Positions 23,859 through 32,237 of a stretch of 32,915 bases of DNA are shown here, in pieces. Below the pieces are notes generated by a model that worked only from the letters and a program-made list of their open reading frames with translations, did no database searches and was not told the origin of the DNA. This stretch comes from an uncultured Lachnospiraceae bacterium (lineage in GTDB: Bacteria; Bacillota; Clostridia; Lachnospirales; Lachnospiraceae): NCBI GenBank assembly GCA_910587715.1, contig CAJUMV010000042.1, positions 1 to 32,915 on the forward strand, written 5' to 3'. Each line of letters opens with the position of its first letter. Position 1 is the stretch's first letter. A program made the position numbers and the translations under genes.

Positions 23859-23887
23859 ATTGTACTTAATTTTGTACAAAATGTCAA
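23859..23887 (-). promoter_or_regulatory. ispE: Near-consensus promoter of ispE-gntR
   Basis: Read on the minus strand, a perfect TTGACA (23887-23882), a 17-base spacer and TACAAT (23864-23859). It lies about 90 bases before the ispE start. Confidence 0.85.
23869..23882. promoter_or_regulatory. Palindrome ATTTTGTACAAAAT in the ispE promoter spacer
   Basis: A perfect 14-base palindrome fills most of the spacer between -35 and -10. With the TTGTATACAA site and further TGTAC copies at 23841 and 23861 it forms a cluster of related half-sites, which suggests cooperative binding by a dimeric regulator. Confidence 0.5.
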
Positions 23888-23968
23888 GCGCGAGCTCCCC
23901 GACGCACAAACTTTCCTTGTCTGAAAGGAATTTCATGGAATTTTTATGATTTTCCCCGTTTTCTCTTC

Positions 23969-23996
23969 TAAATTTATTAGGAAAATGGTACGATAT
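23969..23996 (+). promoter_or_regulatory. Sigma-D (FliA-type) promoter of the gene at 24079
   Basis: TAAA (23969-23972), a 16-base spacer and TACGATAT (23989-23996) match the motility sigma consensus TAAA-N14-16-GCCGATAT at ten of twelve positions. A GATTGCC/GGCAGTC hairpin (about 24014-24032) sits in the leader. Confidence 0.6.
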
Positions 23997-24078
23997 AGTA
24001 AATAGAAAAGGGAGATTGCCTGCGCGGCAGTCTTTTCGTAACCGATAAAAATACATAATTTTCCAAGGAGGGATACCC

Positions 24079-24756
24079 ATGAGCGTAAACGGAATTTCTA
24101 ATGTAGGCGCTAACGCTTACGAAACTCTTACAACGGCAAACACACAGGCGGAAACAAGACCTGCAGACGAGATCAATAAGGACAATACTTCCGATAAGGG
24201 AGAAAACGGCGTAGTCTACGAGCCCTCAAAGGACAGTGTCAACGTGCCTATTAAGAAATATGTACAGAACACAGAGCTTGTCAATAAGATGAAGGCTGAC
24301 GCTGAGGCACATACAAAACAGCTGCAGAACATCGTGCAGCAGTTGATGACCAAGCAGGGACAGACATTCGGTATTGCTAATGGCAATGACAATATGTGGA
24401 AATTCCTTGCAAGCGGCAAGTTTGAGGTGGATGAGGCTACCAAGCTGCAGGCGCAGGAGGATGTTTCCGAGGACGGCTACTGGGGTGTGAAGCAGACCTC
24501 CAGCAGAATCCTTGATTTCGCTACTGCTCTGACAGGCGGCGACCCGAGCAAGATTGAAGACATGCGCGAGGCTTTCAAGAAGGGCTACAAGCAGGCTGAG
24601 GATACTTGGGGCGGCGAGCTTCCCGAGATCTCCAAGAAGACCTACGACGCTGTTATGGCAGGCTTTGACAAAATGGCAGAGGATGCGGCAGCACAGAATA
24701 ATGCGACGCAGAATGTTCTGAATCAGGCTGCGGCAGGGCAGATTGCTTCCAACTAA
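24079..24756 (+). CDS. Conserved soluble protein of unknown function, sigma-D-like promoter
   Basis: The 225-residue protein starts MSVNGISNVGANAYETL and has no signal peptide or membrane helix. A polar, disordered-looking N-terminal part (1-60) is followed by a mostly helical body (about 60-225) ending in an Asn/Gln/Ala-rich tail. The ribosome binding site AAGGAGGG is near perfect. Codon choice (GCT, AAG, GAG, CTT) differs from the neighbours and suggests high expression. The N-terminal style and size recall flagellum-linked or secreted small proteins of Lachnospiraceae, and the sigma-D-like promoter supports a link to motility, but no domain can be named. It has its own terminator and is monocistronic. 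Confidence 0.85.
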   Translation: MSVNGISNVGANAYETLTTANTQAETRPADEINKDNTSDKGENGVVYEPSKDSVNVPIKKYVQNTELVNKMKADAEAHTKQLQNIVQQLMTKQGQTFGIANGNDNMWKFLASGKFEVDEATKLQAQEDVSEDGYWGVKQTSSRILDFATALTGGDPSKIEDMREAFKKGYKQAEDTWGGELPEISKKTYDAVMAGFDKMAEDAAAQNNATQNVLNQAAAGQIASN

Positions 24757-24775
24757 ACATTCTATGAAAAACACA

Positions 24776-24805
24776 AGGAATCGGGTACATACCCGGTTCC
24801 TTTTT
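24776..24805 (+). terminator. Intrinsic terminator after the gene at 24079
   Basis: aggaatcgggt pairs with acccggttcct (eleven pairs, one U-G) around a four-base loop, followed by TTTT. It lies 19 bases past the stop codon. Confidence 0.88.
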
Positions 24806-24873
24806 GCGTTATCACTAAAAAACACTTCCATAAATCAGCATTTTGTCAAGTATTCCAATCCATATAAATCAGT

Positions 24874-24879
24874 TATACT
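24874..24879 (+). promoter_or_regulatory. Possible -10 of the beta-galactosidase gene
   Basis: TATACT lies 33 bases before the start codon at 24913. No convincing -35 is found at the proper distance (TTGTCA at 24843 is too far), so an activator may be required or the call may be wrong. Confidence 0.3.
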
Positions 24880-24912
24880 ATACGCTAAGACAACGTAAAA
24901 AGGAGAACCTAT

Positions 24913-26928
24913 ATGGTAGAATATGAAAAAATCACAAAAATCCCCTACGGCGGGGACTATAACCCGGAGCAGTGGCACGAGGACACATGGGAGGAGGACA
25001 TGCGCCTTCTTAAGCTGGCGCACATTGATATTGTCACCCTGAACGTCTTTAGCTGGGCGATGTTACAGTCCGACGACGACGTTTACCATTTTGAAAAACT
25101 GGACAAGATTATGGAACTGGCGAAAAAGCACGGCATGAAGGTGTGCCTTGCCACCTCCACCGGGGCGCACCCCGCATGGATGGCGAGAAAGCATCCCGAT
25201 ATCCTGCGGGTGGAGGCAAACGGCATGAAGCGCAAATTCGGCAGCCGCCACAACTCCTGCCCCAACAGCCCTACTTACCAGAAATACGCCGCGGCACTTG
25301 CCACAAAACTGGCGGAGCGTTACGGAACATATGACAATCTGGTAGCATGGCACATTTCCAACGAGTACGGCGGGGAATGCTACTGCGAAAACTGCGAGAA
25401 AAAATTCCGCGAATGGCTGAAAGAAAAATACGGGACGATTGAGGAAGTAAACCGCGTCTGGGACACTGCTTTCTGGGGGCACACCTTCTATGATTTTGAG
25501 GACATCGTCGCGCCCAATCAGCTCTCCGAACATTGGGGCAACGACCGCAGTACTTTTCAGGGTATTTCCTTGGACTATCGACGTTTTAATTCGGAGAGCA
25601 TTTTAAACGCTTATCGTCTGGAGTACGACGCAATCCATGCGATTACCCCCGATATCCCTATCACCACAAACCTGATGGGCACTTACCAGCCTCTGGATTA
25701 CCAGATGTGGGCGAAATACATGGATTTTGTGTCATGGGATAACTATCCTGCCAACGACACGCCCATAGAAGGCTCCGCTATGCGCCACGACCTGATGCGG
25801 GGCTTAAAGCAGGGTAAACCTTTTGCCCTCATGGAACAGACCCCTTCCGTCACCAACTGGCTTCCCTACAACATGCTCAAACGTCCCGGTGTCATGCGGC
25901 TGTGGAGTTATCAGGCTGTAGCGCATGGGGCCGACACCGTCATGTTTTTCCAGATGAAACGCAGCATCGGCGCCTGCGAAAAATATCATGGTGCGGTCAT
26001 CGACCATGCGGGACATGAGAACACCCGCGTGTTTCGTGAAGTAGCAGAATTAGGCGCAGAACTTGACCGTCTGGGAGAACAGACGCTCGGCGCAAGGAGC
26101 AACGCAAAGGCTGCCATCGTCTTTGACTGGGACAACTGGTGGGGCATCTCCTACTCAGCGGGACCGTCCGTCTATCTGGACTACTGCCGGGAAGTGGAAC
26201 GGTATTACAAGGCATTGTTCGAGCTGCATATCCCCGTGGATATGATTGGCGTGGAGGATGATTTATCCGGATATAATCTGGTGATCGCGCCCGTGCTTTA
26301 TATGGTGAAAACAGGCTATGATGATAAACTGCGCGCCTACGTGAAAAACGGCGGTCGTTTCCTGACCACCTTTTTCAGCGGCTATGTAGACGAACACGAC
26401 CTCGTGACCGTCGGCGGCTACCCCGGAAAACTGCGGGACATTCTCGGCATCTGGGTGGAAGAAGAGGATGCACTGCCTGAGGATATGCACAATGCGTTCC
26501 ACTACGAGGGCAGAACCTATCCTGCCTCCATGCTCTGCGACCTGCTGCACACGGAAGGGGCGGAAATCCTCGCCACTTATGAGGAGGATTTCTACGCAGG
26601 AATGCCTGTGCTTACGAAAAACGCCTTCGGCAAAGGCTTCGGTTACTATGTGGCGACGCAGTCAAGCGACGAATTTTACAAAAAATATCTCGGTGAAATA
26701 TGCCGGGAAGCCGGAATCGAACCGATTATGGACGCACCGGATGATATAGAAGTGACCAAAAGAGTCAATAAGAACGGCACCTTTGTGTTTATCCTCAATC
26801 ACGGACAGGACGTTTATATGACGGCAATGCACTTTGCAGGCATCGATCTGCTCAAGGATAAGACTTATGAAAAGGGCGATACGCTCACGCTGGAGGCGAA
26901 GGATGTGGCGATTATCAAGTTGACCTGA
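24913..26928 (+). CDS. GH42 beta-galactosidase
   Basis: This family 42 glycoside hydrolase releases terminal beta-galactose from galactosides, probably in the cytoplasm because no signal peptide is present. Its 671 residues comprise the TIM barrel (about 10-390), with acid/base E151 in WHISNEYGG and nucleophile E308 in FALMEQTPS, a trimerisation domain (about 395-600) and a short beta C-terminal domain. Four cysteines (C116, C156, C158, C161) match the zinc site of GH42 enzymes. AAGGAG precedes the ATG. It is a single gene with no sugar transporter or regulator next to it, so the natural substrate (lactose, galactan or arabinogalactan oligosaccharides) is open. Confidence 0.95.
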   Translation: MVEYEKITKIPYGGDYNPEQWHEDTWEEDMRLLKLAHIDIVTLNVFSWAMLQSDDDVYHFEKLDKIMELAKKHGMKVCLATSTGAHPAWMARKHPDILRVEANGMKRKFGSRHNSCPNSPTYQKYAAALATKLAERYGTYDNLVAWHISNEYGGECYCENCEKKFREWLKEKYGTIEEVNRVWDTAFWGHTFYDFEDIVAPNQLSEHWGNDRSTFQGISLDYRRFNSESILNAYRLEYDAIHAITPDIPITTNLMGTYQPLDYQMWAKYMDFVSWDNYPANDTPIEGSAMRHDLMRGLKQGKPFALMEQTPSVTNWLPYNMLKRPGVMRLWSYQAVAHGADTVMFFQMKRSIGACEKYHGAVIDHAGHENTRVFREVAELGAELDRLGEQTLGARSNAKAAIVFDWDNWWGISYSAGPSVYLDYCREVERYYKALFELHIPVDMIGVEDDLSGYNLVIAPVLYMVKTGYDDKLRAYVKNGGRFLTTFFSGYVDEHDLVTVGGYPGKLRDILGIWVEEEDALPEDMHNAFHYEGRTYPASMLCDLLHTEGAEILATYEEDFYAGMPVLTKNAFGKGFGYYVATQSSDEFYKKYLGEICREAGIEPIMDAPDDIEVTKRVNKNGTFVFILNHGQDVYMTAMHFAGIDLLKDKTYEKGDTLTLEAKDVAIIKLT

Positions 26929-26999
26929 CAGCCATTTGCGTGACAGGCACTCGGGTGCAGAGCGGATGCGTTCTGCCTCGCTTTGCTCATCTTCTGCTT

Positions 27000-28601
27000 T
27001 TACAGCGCGTTGATCACACCCTGAATGCCCTGCTCCTCATAAATGGTTTTGTAATAAGCGACCTCGTTTCTGATCAGCTCATCGATGACGCGCATACCGA
27101 GAAGCTCCACAGGCGCCTTGTCGTCCGTCATCACACGGTTTCCCGCTTCATAGGGAATGAGATTTTCAGAAACGGTATCCATCATCACAAGGAGACCTTC
27201 GTCTGCGACGGTTTCCTTGTGTTTTTTTAGATTTTCAAGCATCTGCGGATTATTGGAAGCGAAAAGCTCCCGGTTGGTGGAACCCTTCACGTCCACCGTG
27301 TAGACCTCGCCGAAAACGCTGCCAATCGTATCTGAAAGATAAGCGTTGATGCTGTCCTCCCCGCTGCCGCGCATGTTCATGTTGACCACCATCACGCCGT
27401 CCTCTGAAAGATGCTCCTTCACAAGCGAGAAAAATTCCACAGAGGACATCTGGAAAGGAATCGTGATATCCTGATACGCGTCCACCATAATCACGTCATA
27501 CTTGCCGTCGATGGCATTCAGATAAGCCCTGCCGTCATAAGTCGTCACCGCCACATCCTCCGGCAGTTCAAAATAAGTCCGCGCCAGGTCTGTAATCTTC
27601 TCGTCAATCTCCACGCCCTCCACAGGCATGTCCCCGAAATAAGCGCGGCACTGGTGCGCGTAGGTACCCGTCCCCATGCCGAGAATCAGCGTATTGCATT
27701 CCGCCGGATTGTCCTTTCCCGTCATCAGCGGCGCCGCCATCGCATAGTCGTAATACATGCCCGTCAGCCCCTCGCCCTTCATCAGAATGGACTGCACCCC
27801 GAAAAGCACATTCGTCGATAAAATGACGCTTCTGTCATTTTCTTTCACCTGCAGATAATTATAAATGGACTCCCCTTCGTAAGCCAGATTATTTTCCCAA
27901 AAAGCAAAACTGTTCGACGCCCCGAAAATACAGCACAGGATAAAGATAACCGCCGACACCGCGCTCTTTTTCAGCCCGCTCTTTTTGCTGACAAAATAAA
28001 TAATGCCAAGCCCTAACAAAATCGCCGCGAAAATTAGAAACGTAACGGACGTGCCCACCGCCGGAATCGAGACAAAAGTCGGAACGAACGTGCCGATAAT
28101 GCTGCCGATCGTATTAAACGCGCCGAGAGTCCCCACGATGCTGCCGCTGTCCGCAAGGCTCTGCACCGTGTATTTTGCCAGCGACGGGGTCACCGTTCCC
28201 AGCAGAAAAAGCGGAAACACAAAAATCACCATACACGCCGCAAAAGCCGCCCAAATCAGGAAATTCGTGTTCACCGCAAAAATGAGCAGCGCGGAAATGC
28301 CTATAATGATATATTTGCCCACCACCGGGATCAACGCAATCCAGACTCCCGCAATCAAAATCCGCGTGTAGAGCTTATCCGGGTTCGGGTTCTTGTCCGC
28401 ACTCTTCCCGCCGTAAATGTTCCCCAGCGCCATCGCAATCATAATGGTGCCGATGATAATCGTCCATACAATCTGGGAGGAACTGAAATAGGGAGCAAGC
28501 AGCCTGCTCGCCCCCAGCTCCACCGCCATCACCGACATGCCGGCGAAAAATTCCGTCAAATACAAAAACATCTTATTTTTTAAAATCGTTATCGTATCCA
28601 T
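27000..28601 (-). CDS. Membrane protein fused to a spermidine-synthase-like domain
   Basis: The 533-residue protein has about seven N-terminal membrane helices (residues 12-235) fused to a C-terminal Rossmann methyltransferase-fold domain of the spermidine synthase family (about 240-533). The nucleotide-binding loop reads LILGMGTGTYAHQC, followed by VEGVEIDEKI and KYDVIMVDAYQD. In true spermidine synthases the loop is GGGDG, so aminopropyl transfer is not assured. Such fusions are widespread but uncharacterised as far as I know; transport or membrane-linked modification of a polyamine-like compound is a guess. The promoter and a GGGA ribosome binding site are visible. It is convergent with the beta-galactosidase gene, and the 71 bases between them hold only a weak hairpin. 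Confidence 0.85.
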   Translation of the reverse strand: MDTITILKNKMFLYLTEFFAGMSVMAVELGASRLLAPYFSSSQIVWTIIIGTIMIAMALGNIYGGKSADKNPNPDKLYTRILIAGVWIALIPVVGKYIIIGISALLIFAVNTNFLIWAAFAACMVIFVFPLFLLGTVTPSLAKYTVQSLADSGSIVGTLGAFNTIGSIIGTFVPTFVSIPAVGTSVTFLIFAAILLGLGIIYFVSKKSGLKKSAVSAVIFILCCIFGASNSFAFWENNLAYEGESIYNYLQVKENDRSVILSTNVLFGVQSILMKGEGLTGMYYDYAMAAPLMTGKDNPAECNTLILGMGTGTYAHQCRAYFGDMPVEGVEIDEKITDLARTYFELPEDVAVTTYDGRAYLNAIDGKYDVIMVDAYQDITIPFQMSSVEFFSLVKEHLSEDGVMVVNMNMRGSGEDSINAYLSDTIGSVFGEVYTVDVKGSTNRELFASNNPQMLENLKKHKETVADEGLLVMMDTVSENLIPYEAGNRVMTDDKAPVELLGMRVIDELIRNEVAYYKTIYEEQGIQGVINAL

Positions 28602-28657
28602 AATAAACTTGTCCCTTTCCGTATCTCAGCCCTTCCAAACACCAGAACTTATTCCAC

Positions 28658-28686
28658 AGTATATACGATATCCCTCCATTTTACAA
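28658..28686 (-). promoter_or_regulatory. Promoter of the spermidine-synthase-like fusion gene
   Basis: Read on the minus strand, TTGTAA (28686-28681), a 17-base spacer and TATACT (28663-28658), about 55 bases before the start codon at 28601. Confidence 0.65.
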
Positions 28687-28740
28687 TCCAGATTTTCCTA
28701 CACTTCCTTCTCAGCTTTCCTCCCCGCACCCGCCCAGCGG

Positions 28741-28787
28741 AGCGGAAGCGCGGCGACGTAGAATGCTCAGCCGCCCGCGCGTCCGCT
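28741..28787 (-). terminator. GC-rich hairpin after the SPOCS-LysM gene (weak terminator)
   Basis: AGCGGA/TCCGCT and GCGCGG/CCGCGC form a two-part, very GC-rich stem ten bases past the stop at 28797. No U tract follows on the minus strand, so it may slow rather than stop polymerase. Confidence 0.4.
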
Positions 28788-28796
28788 TTCCAAAAC

Positions 28797-30353
28797 CTAA
28801 ATCCCGCCCTTCACAACCAAAATTTTATCCCCCACCGAAATCTCCTCCGTCGGCAGCTCGTTCACTTCTTTTAACTGCGCCACCGGCACATAATACTTCT
28901 TGCCGATATCCCACAGCGTCTCTCCCGGTCCCACAATACAGATTACCATTCCCGGCAGGTCGCTGAGCTTATTCAGGTCAAGCGGCTCCACCTTGATATC
29001 CGTCACAAGATCGCGGTTCTGCACGGAAAATACAATCACCTTAAACTGCAGCGCTGCCTTCACGTCCAGCTCGTCGCTGTCAAGCATGGTCACCGTTAAC
29101 TGCTCAATATTGCTCCGCAGTTGATAGACACAGGTAGGCAGAATGTTTTCCGCCTCAATCACATACTGGAAGGGCAGCTCGTTGACCGTCGAATAAATGG
29201 ACTTGGTGCCTCCCGCACTCAGATAAAGCGTCGTCACAAGGAGCGTGCCCGTAACGGCAATGCCGTTCTCCACGATACTCTGCTCGTCAATCCTGATTTC
29301 CCCGTCGGAATGAATGAGCTGGTACATCGTCATTTCCGGATTCTGAATCCGCACATGCTCTGCAATCTTACACTTTCCGCTGCCCGCGAGAAGCAGGCTC
29401 TTCACCGGCATCTGCGTAGACAACGCCTCAATCTCCTTATCCACGCCGTAAACGTCGGAGATCACCTCCAGATTTTCCTCCTCGTAGAGGTGGATATCCA
29501 GGTCAAGCACCGGCTCCACGCAGAACACTCTCTCCTCGCCGTCAAAGTCCTGCCGCACTTCCACATTGCACTGTCCCAGATGATAACGGATATCGGGAAT
29601 CATGTTTTCCCGGCAGCCGTGACACTCGATAATGCCGCTGAAAGGCACGGTATTTTCATACCACTGGGTCTTATCGTTATCCCCCTCGCCCTCATATAAG
29701 AAAAAGGCACGCATTTCTCCCTGAATCGAGAGCTTTTCCTCCAGCGCCTTAAACTCCACATGGTCAAAGCAGATGTGATGCCATATGGTCTGAAATACAT
29801 TGGGCAGATTGCCCGTCAGCTCCATCTCTTCCTTCAAGCGGAAGATATCCTTCTTATGCAGCACCAGCTCTATCAGCGGATAGACGCACTTGCGGTACTC
29901 CACAGGCTCCTCATGGTAAAGGTCAACCGCCGTCTCGCACTCCACCTGCTCCTCCCGCTCCAGTGTAAAGGAAACCACCGCCTGTACGCTGAATTTGCGC
30001 GAGTTGATAAGCCCTACCGTCAAATCCTCGATACAGCTTTCCGTCAGGATGGTATCGCCATTGCCGACCCCCTCCATATTTACCTTTTCCTCAAAAGGAA
30101 TCACCGCCTCCATACTGGCACACATTCCCTCCATGTCCGTCAGATACAGTATGGATACTACCAGCTTGCCTTTCATACTGACTGCGTTTTCACCGGGGCG
30201 AACTTCCTCCAGAATAATCTCACCCTTACTGCTTAACAGATAGTTCGCATCCGGCTTATTATCCGAAATGTTCACATCCTCTTCCAGTACCATCTGCGTG
30301 CCGGCTCTGCCGTTTATTCGATCCATATGTATCTTTTTCTTCACCAATTCCAC
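28797..30353 (-). CDS. SPOCS (DUF3794) repeat protein with C-terminal LysM domain
   Basis: This is probably a spore coat or cortex-associated protein. The 518 residues contain SPOCS/DUF3794 segments (about 30-150, 165-280 and 320-440) and a C-terminal LysM domain (about 470-515: GETLWDIGKKYYVPVAQLKE) that binds peptidoglycan. It has no signal peptide, as expected for mother-cell spore coat proteins. The start is GTG at 30353, supported by the family-typical opening MELVKKKIHM. Its ribosome binding site GGGAGGG lies wholly within the right arm of a 17-pair hairpin. A sigma-E-like promoter lies just upstream of that hairpin. The gene is downstream of pyrD on the same strand. Confidence 0.9.
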   Translation of the reverse strand: MELVKKKIHMDRINGRAGTQMVLEEDVNISDNKPDANYLLSSKGEIILEEVRPGENAVSMKGKLVVSILYLTDMEGMCASMEAVIPFEEKVNMEGVGNGDTILTESCIEDLTVGLINSRKFSVQAVVSFTLEREEQVECETAVDLYHEEPVEYRKCVYPLIELVLHKKDIFRLKEEMELTGNLPNVFQTIWHHICFDHVEFKALEEKLSIQGEMRAFFLYEGEGDNDKTQWYENTVPFSGIIECHGCRENMIPDIRYHLGQCNVEVRQDFDGEERVFCVEPVLDLDIHLYEEENLEVISDVYGVDKEIEALSTQMPVKSLLLAGSGKCKIAEHVRIQNPEMTMYQLIHSDGEIRIDEQSIVENGIAVTGTLLVTTLYLSAGGTKSIYSTVNELPFQYVIEAENILPTCVYQLRSNIEQLTVTMLDSDELDVKAALQFKVIVFSVQNRDLVTDIKVEPLDLNKLSDLPGMVICIVGPGETLWDIGKKYYVPVAQLKEVNELPTEEISVGDKILVVKGGI

Positions 30354-30405
30354 AAAAAATGCCCTCCCTGCGTATAGTTACTATAAATCTATGCGCAGGG
30401 AGGGC
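30354..30405 (-). terminator. 17-pair hairpin with U6: terminator and ribosome-binding-site trap
   Basis: On the minus strand the arm at 30405-30389 pairs with 30377-30361 (17 pairs, one U-G, 11-base loop), then A and six T, which abut the GTG start at 30353. It has the form of an intrinsic terminator for pyrK-pyrD transcripts. At the same time its right arm contains the GGGAGGG ribosome binding site of the SPOCS gene, which would be hidden when the hairpin forms. Confidence 0.8.
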
Positions 30406-30433
30406 AGATTATGTTCCCAAGATAACCAATATG
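30406..30433 (-). promoter_or_regulatory. Sigma-E-like sporulation promoter of the SPOCS-LysM gene
   Basis: Read on the minus strand, CATATT (30433-30428), a 14-base spacer and CATAATCT (30413-30406). The spacing and the -35 fit the mother-cell sigma-E consensus (ATA/CATATT, 14, CATACAAT); the -10 matches at CATA and the last T. It would start transcripts within or just before the hairpin. Confidence 0.45.
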
Positions 30434-30449
30434 GAGAATGCCGCGTTTC

Positions 30450-31352
30450 TCAAGAAACCGTTCCAATCAAGTCCGTCACGTTCTCAATCCCATACTGCTT
30501 CATATAAGCTTCAATTCCATCCACCACTTCCACCGTCGTGTAGGGGTTCACAAAGTTCATCGCGCCCACCGCCACCGCGCTGGCGCCCGCGAGCAGGAAC
30601 TCGACCGCATCTTCCGCGCTGCCGATGCCGCCCATGCCGATAATCGGAATCTTCACCGCCTGCGCCGTCTGGTAGACCATGCGCACAGCCACCGGCTTGA
30701 CCGCAGGACCGGACATACCGCCCGTCTTATTTGCCAGCACAAACTTTCTCCTGTGAATATCAATCTTCATGCCCGTGATCGTGTTAATCATGGAAAGCGC
30801 GTCAGCTCCCGCCGCCTCCGCTGCCTTCGCCATCTCCGTAATATCCGTCACGTTCGGACTCAGCTTCATAATCACCGGCTGTTTCGCCTTTTTCTTAATC
30901 TGCGACGTGATATCGTAGAGGGAATCCGCCTTCTGCCCGAAAGCGATCGCCCCCTCCTTCACATTGGGACAGGACACATTGATTTCCAGCATGGAAATGG
31001 ACGTGTCAGAAAGACGCTCCACCACTTCCAGATAATCTTCCACGGTTTTGCCGCAGACATTTACAATGACATTCGTGTCATATCTTTCCAAAAAAGTAAG
31101 GTCACGCCCTATAAAAACGTCGATTCCTGGGTTCTGCAGACCGATGGCATTTAACATACCGCCGTACACTTCCGCCACGCGGGGCGTCGGATTTCCCTCC
31201 CACGGCACATTTGCAACCCCTTTGGTCACCACCGCTCCCAATCTGTTTAAATCCACAAAATCGCTGTACTCCATACCAGAGCCGAAAGTGCCTGACGCCG
31301 TCATCACAGGATTTTTAAAGGTGACTCCCGCGATTTTTACCTCTGTATTCAT
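30450..31352 (-). CDS. pyrD: Dihydroorotate dehydrogenase B, catalytic subunit
   Basis: This is the FMN-containing catalytic subunit of class 1B dihydroorotate dehydrogenase, which oxidises dihydroorotate to orotate in pyrimidine synthesis and passes electrons to PyrK. The 300-residue TIM barrel shows NPVMTASGTFGSG, the substrate loop NAIGLQNPG, catalytic Cys128 in EINVSCPNVKEG (Cys is the class 1B hallmark) and the FMN phosphate site IIGMGGIGSAEDA. It overlaps the pyrK stop as ATGA (31349-31352). Confidence 0.96.
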   Translation of the reverse strand: MNTEVKIAGVTFKNPVMTASGTFGSGMEYSDFVDLNRLGAVVTKGVANVPWEGNPTPRVAEVYGGMLNAIGLQNPGIDVFIGRDLTFLERYDTNVIVNVCGKTVEDYLEVVERLSDTSISMLEINVSCPNVKEGAIAFGQKADSLYDITSQIKKKAKQPVIMKLSPNVTDITEMAKAAEAAGADALSMINTITGMKIDIHRRKFVLANKTGGMSGPAVKPVAVRMVYQTAQAVKIPIIGMGGIGSAEDAVEFLLAGASAVAVGAMNFVNPYTTVEVVDGIEAYMKQYGIENVTDLIGTVS

Positions 31353-32125
31353 ATGTCCACCTCCCCCGCCTCAAAAACCGGTCCTTCCGTGCAGATACGC
31401 GCATTGTGTACATGGGAATGCGCGTCCACCTTCGCCGTGCGGCACACGCAGCCCAGACACGCGCCCACACCACACGCCATGCGCTCCTCCAGAGAAATAT
31501 ATGCCTCAATCCCCTGTTCCGCCGCATACTTTTTAATCGCCCGGAGCATCGGCATCGGTCCGCACGCCATAATCACATCCGCATGGAGCGCATAGGCTTT
31601 GATGATATCCATCACATTTCCCTTCGTTCCCACGCTGCCGTCCTCCGTCGCCACATAGACATCGCCGTACTGCGCCAAATCCTCTTCCAGAAACAAATCT
31701 TTATTCCGATAACCGAGAAGAATCTGCTTCTTCTCACCTATCGCCTTCGCCAGCTCCAGCATAGGCGGAATACCGATGCCGCCGCCCATCAGAAAGACAC
31801 GTTTCCCTTTCGCCTTATCGACAGGGAACCCGTTTCCGAGCACACCGAGCATGTCCAGTCGGTCGCCTGCTTTACAGGTCGAAAACTCCGCCGTTCCCTT
31901 TCCCGCCACGCGGTACACGAGCCGCAGCCTGTTCTTTTCTTTGTCCGTCTCACAAATACTGATGGGGCGGGGCAAAAGCATACTCTCACCGTGAGGATAC
32001 ACTGCCACAAACTGCCCCGGATGGGCGTTCTTCGCAAGCTTCGTCTCCAGCCAGAGGTCAAAAATCTGCTCGCCGATCAGTTTTTGCGATATTACGGTCG
32101 CCGTTACCTTTTTCTTTCGCGTCAT
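31349..32125 (-). CDS. pyrK: Dihydroorotate dehydrogenase B, electron transfer subunit
   Basis: PyrK carries FAD and a [2Fe-2S] cluster and passes electrons from PyrD to NAD. The 258 residues comprise a ferredoxin-reductase-like FAD domain (about 5-105, LPRPISIC), an NAD domain (about 108-210, FLMGGGIGIPPMLEL and ACGPMPML) and a C-terminal cluster site with C218, C223, C226 and C245 (ACGVGACLGCVCR and RICTEGPVF). It is the first gene of the pyrK-pyrD operon. No other pyr genes are next to it in the window. Confidence 0.96.
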   Translation of the reverse strand: MTRKKKVTATVISQKLIGEQIFDLWLETKLAKNAHPGQFVAVYPHGESMLLPRPISICETDKEKNRLRLVYRVAGKGTAEFSTCKAGDRLDMLGVLGNGFPVDKAKGKRVFLMGGGIGIPPMLELAKAIGEKKQILLGYRNKDLFLEEDLAQYGDVYVATEDGSVGTKGNVMDIIKAYALHADVIMACGPMPMLRAIKKYAAEQGIEAYISLEERMACGVGACLGCVCRTAKVDAHSHVHNARICTEGPVFEAGEVDI

Positions 32126-32157
32126 ATGAGGTTCCTTTCTGGATGATTTTTTATATG

Positions 32158-32186
32158 ATTATATCATGCTTATCTTTCCATTGCCA
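32158..32186 (-). promoter_or_regulatory. Promoter of pyrK-pyrD
   Basis: Read on the minus strand, TGGCAA (32186-32181), a 17-base spacer and a perfect TATAAT (32163-32158), about 33 bases before the pyrK start. The leader is too short to hold a PyrR-type attenuator. Confidence 0.6.
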
Positions 32187-32237
32187 GAAGCTATTCCTTT
32201 TTGTAAAACTGCCCTCGTACTCTGACAGGCTCTCATT

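Larger units (their letters stand above)
23767..24078. other. Divergent intergenic region between ispE and the gene at 24079
   Basis: This 312-base region holds no gene that I can support. It carries the ispE promoter and two palindromes near 23847-23887 on the minus side, and a sigma-D-like promoter with a short leader hairpin on the plus side. Nothing notable was seen in 23888-23968. Confidence 0.7.

Noticed and set aside
26929..26999. Terminator between the beta-galactosidase and the fusion gene
   Set aside because: Only a seven-pair stem (GCAGAGC/GTTCTGC) without a following T run is seen, too weak to call.
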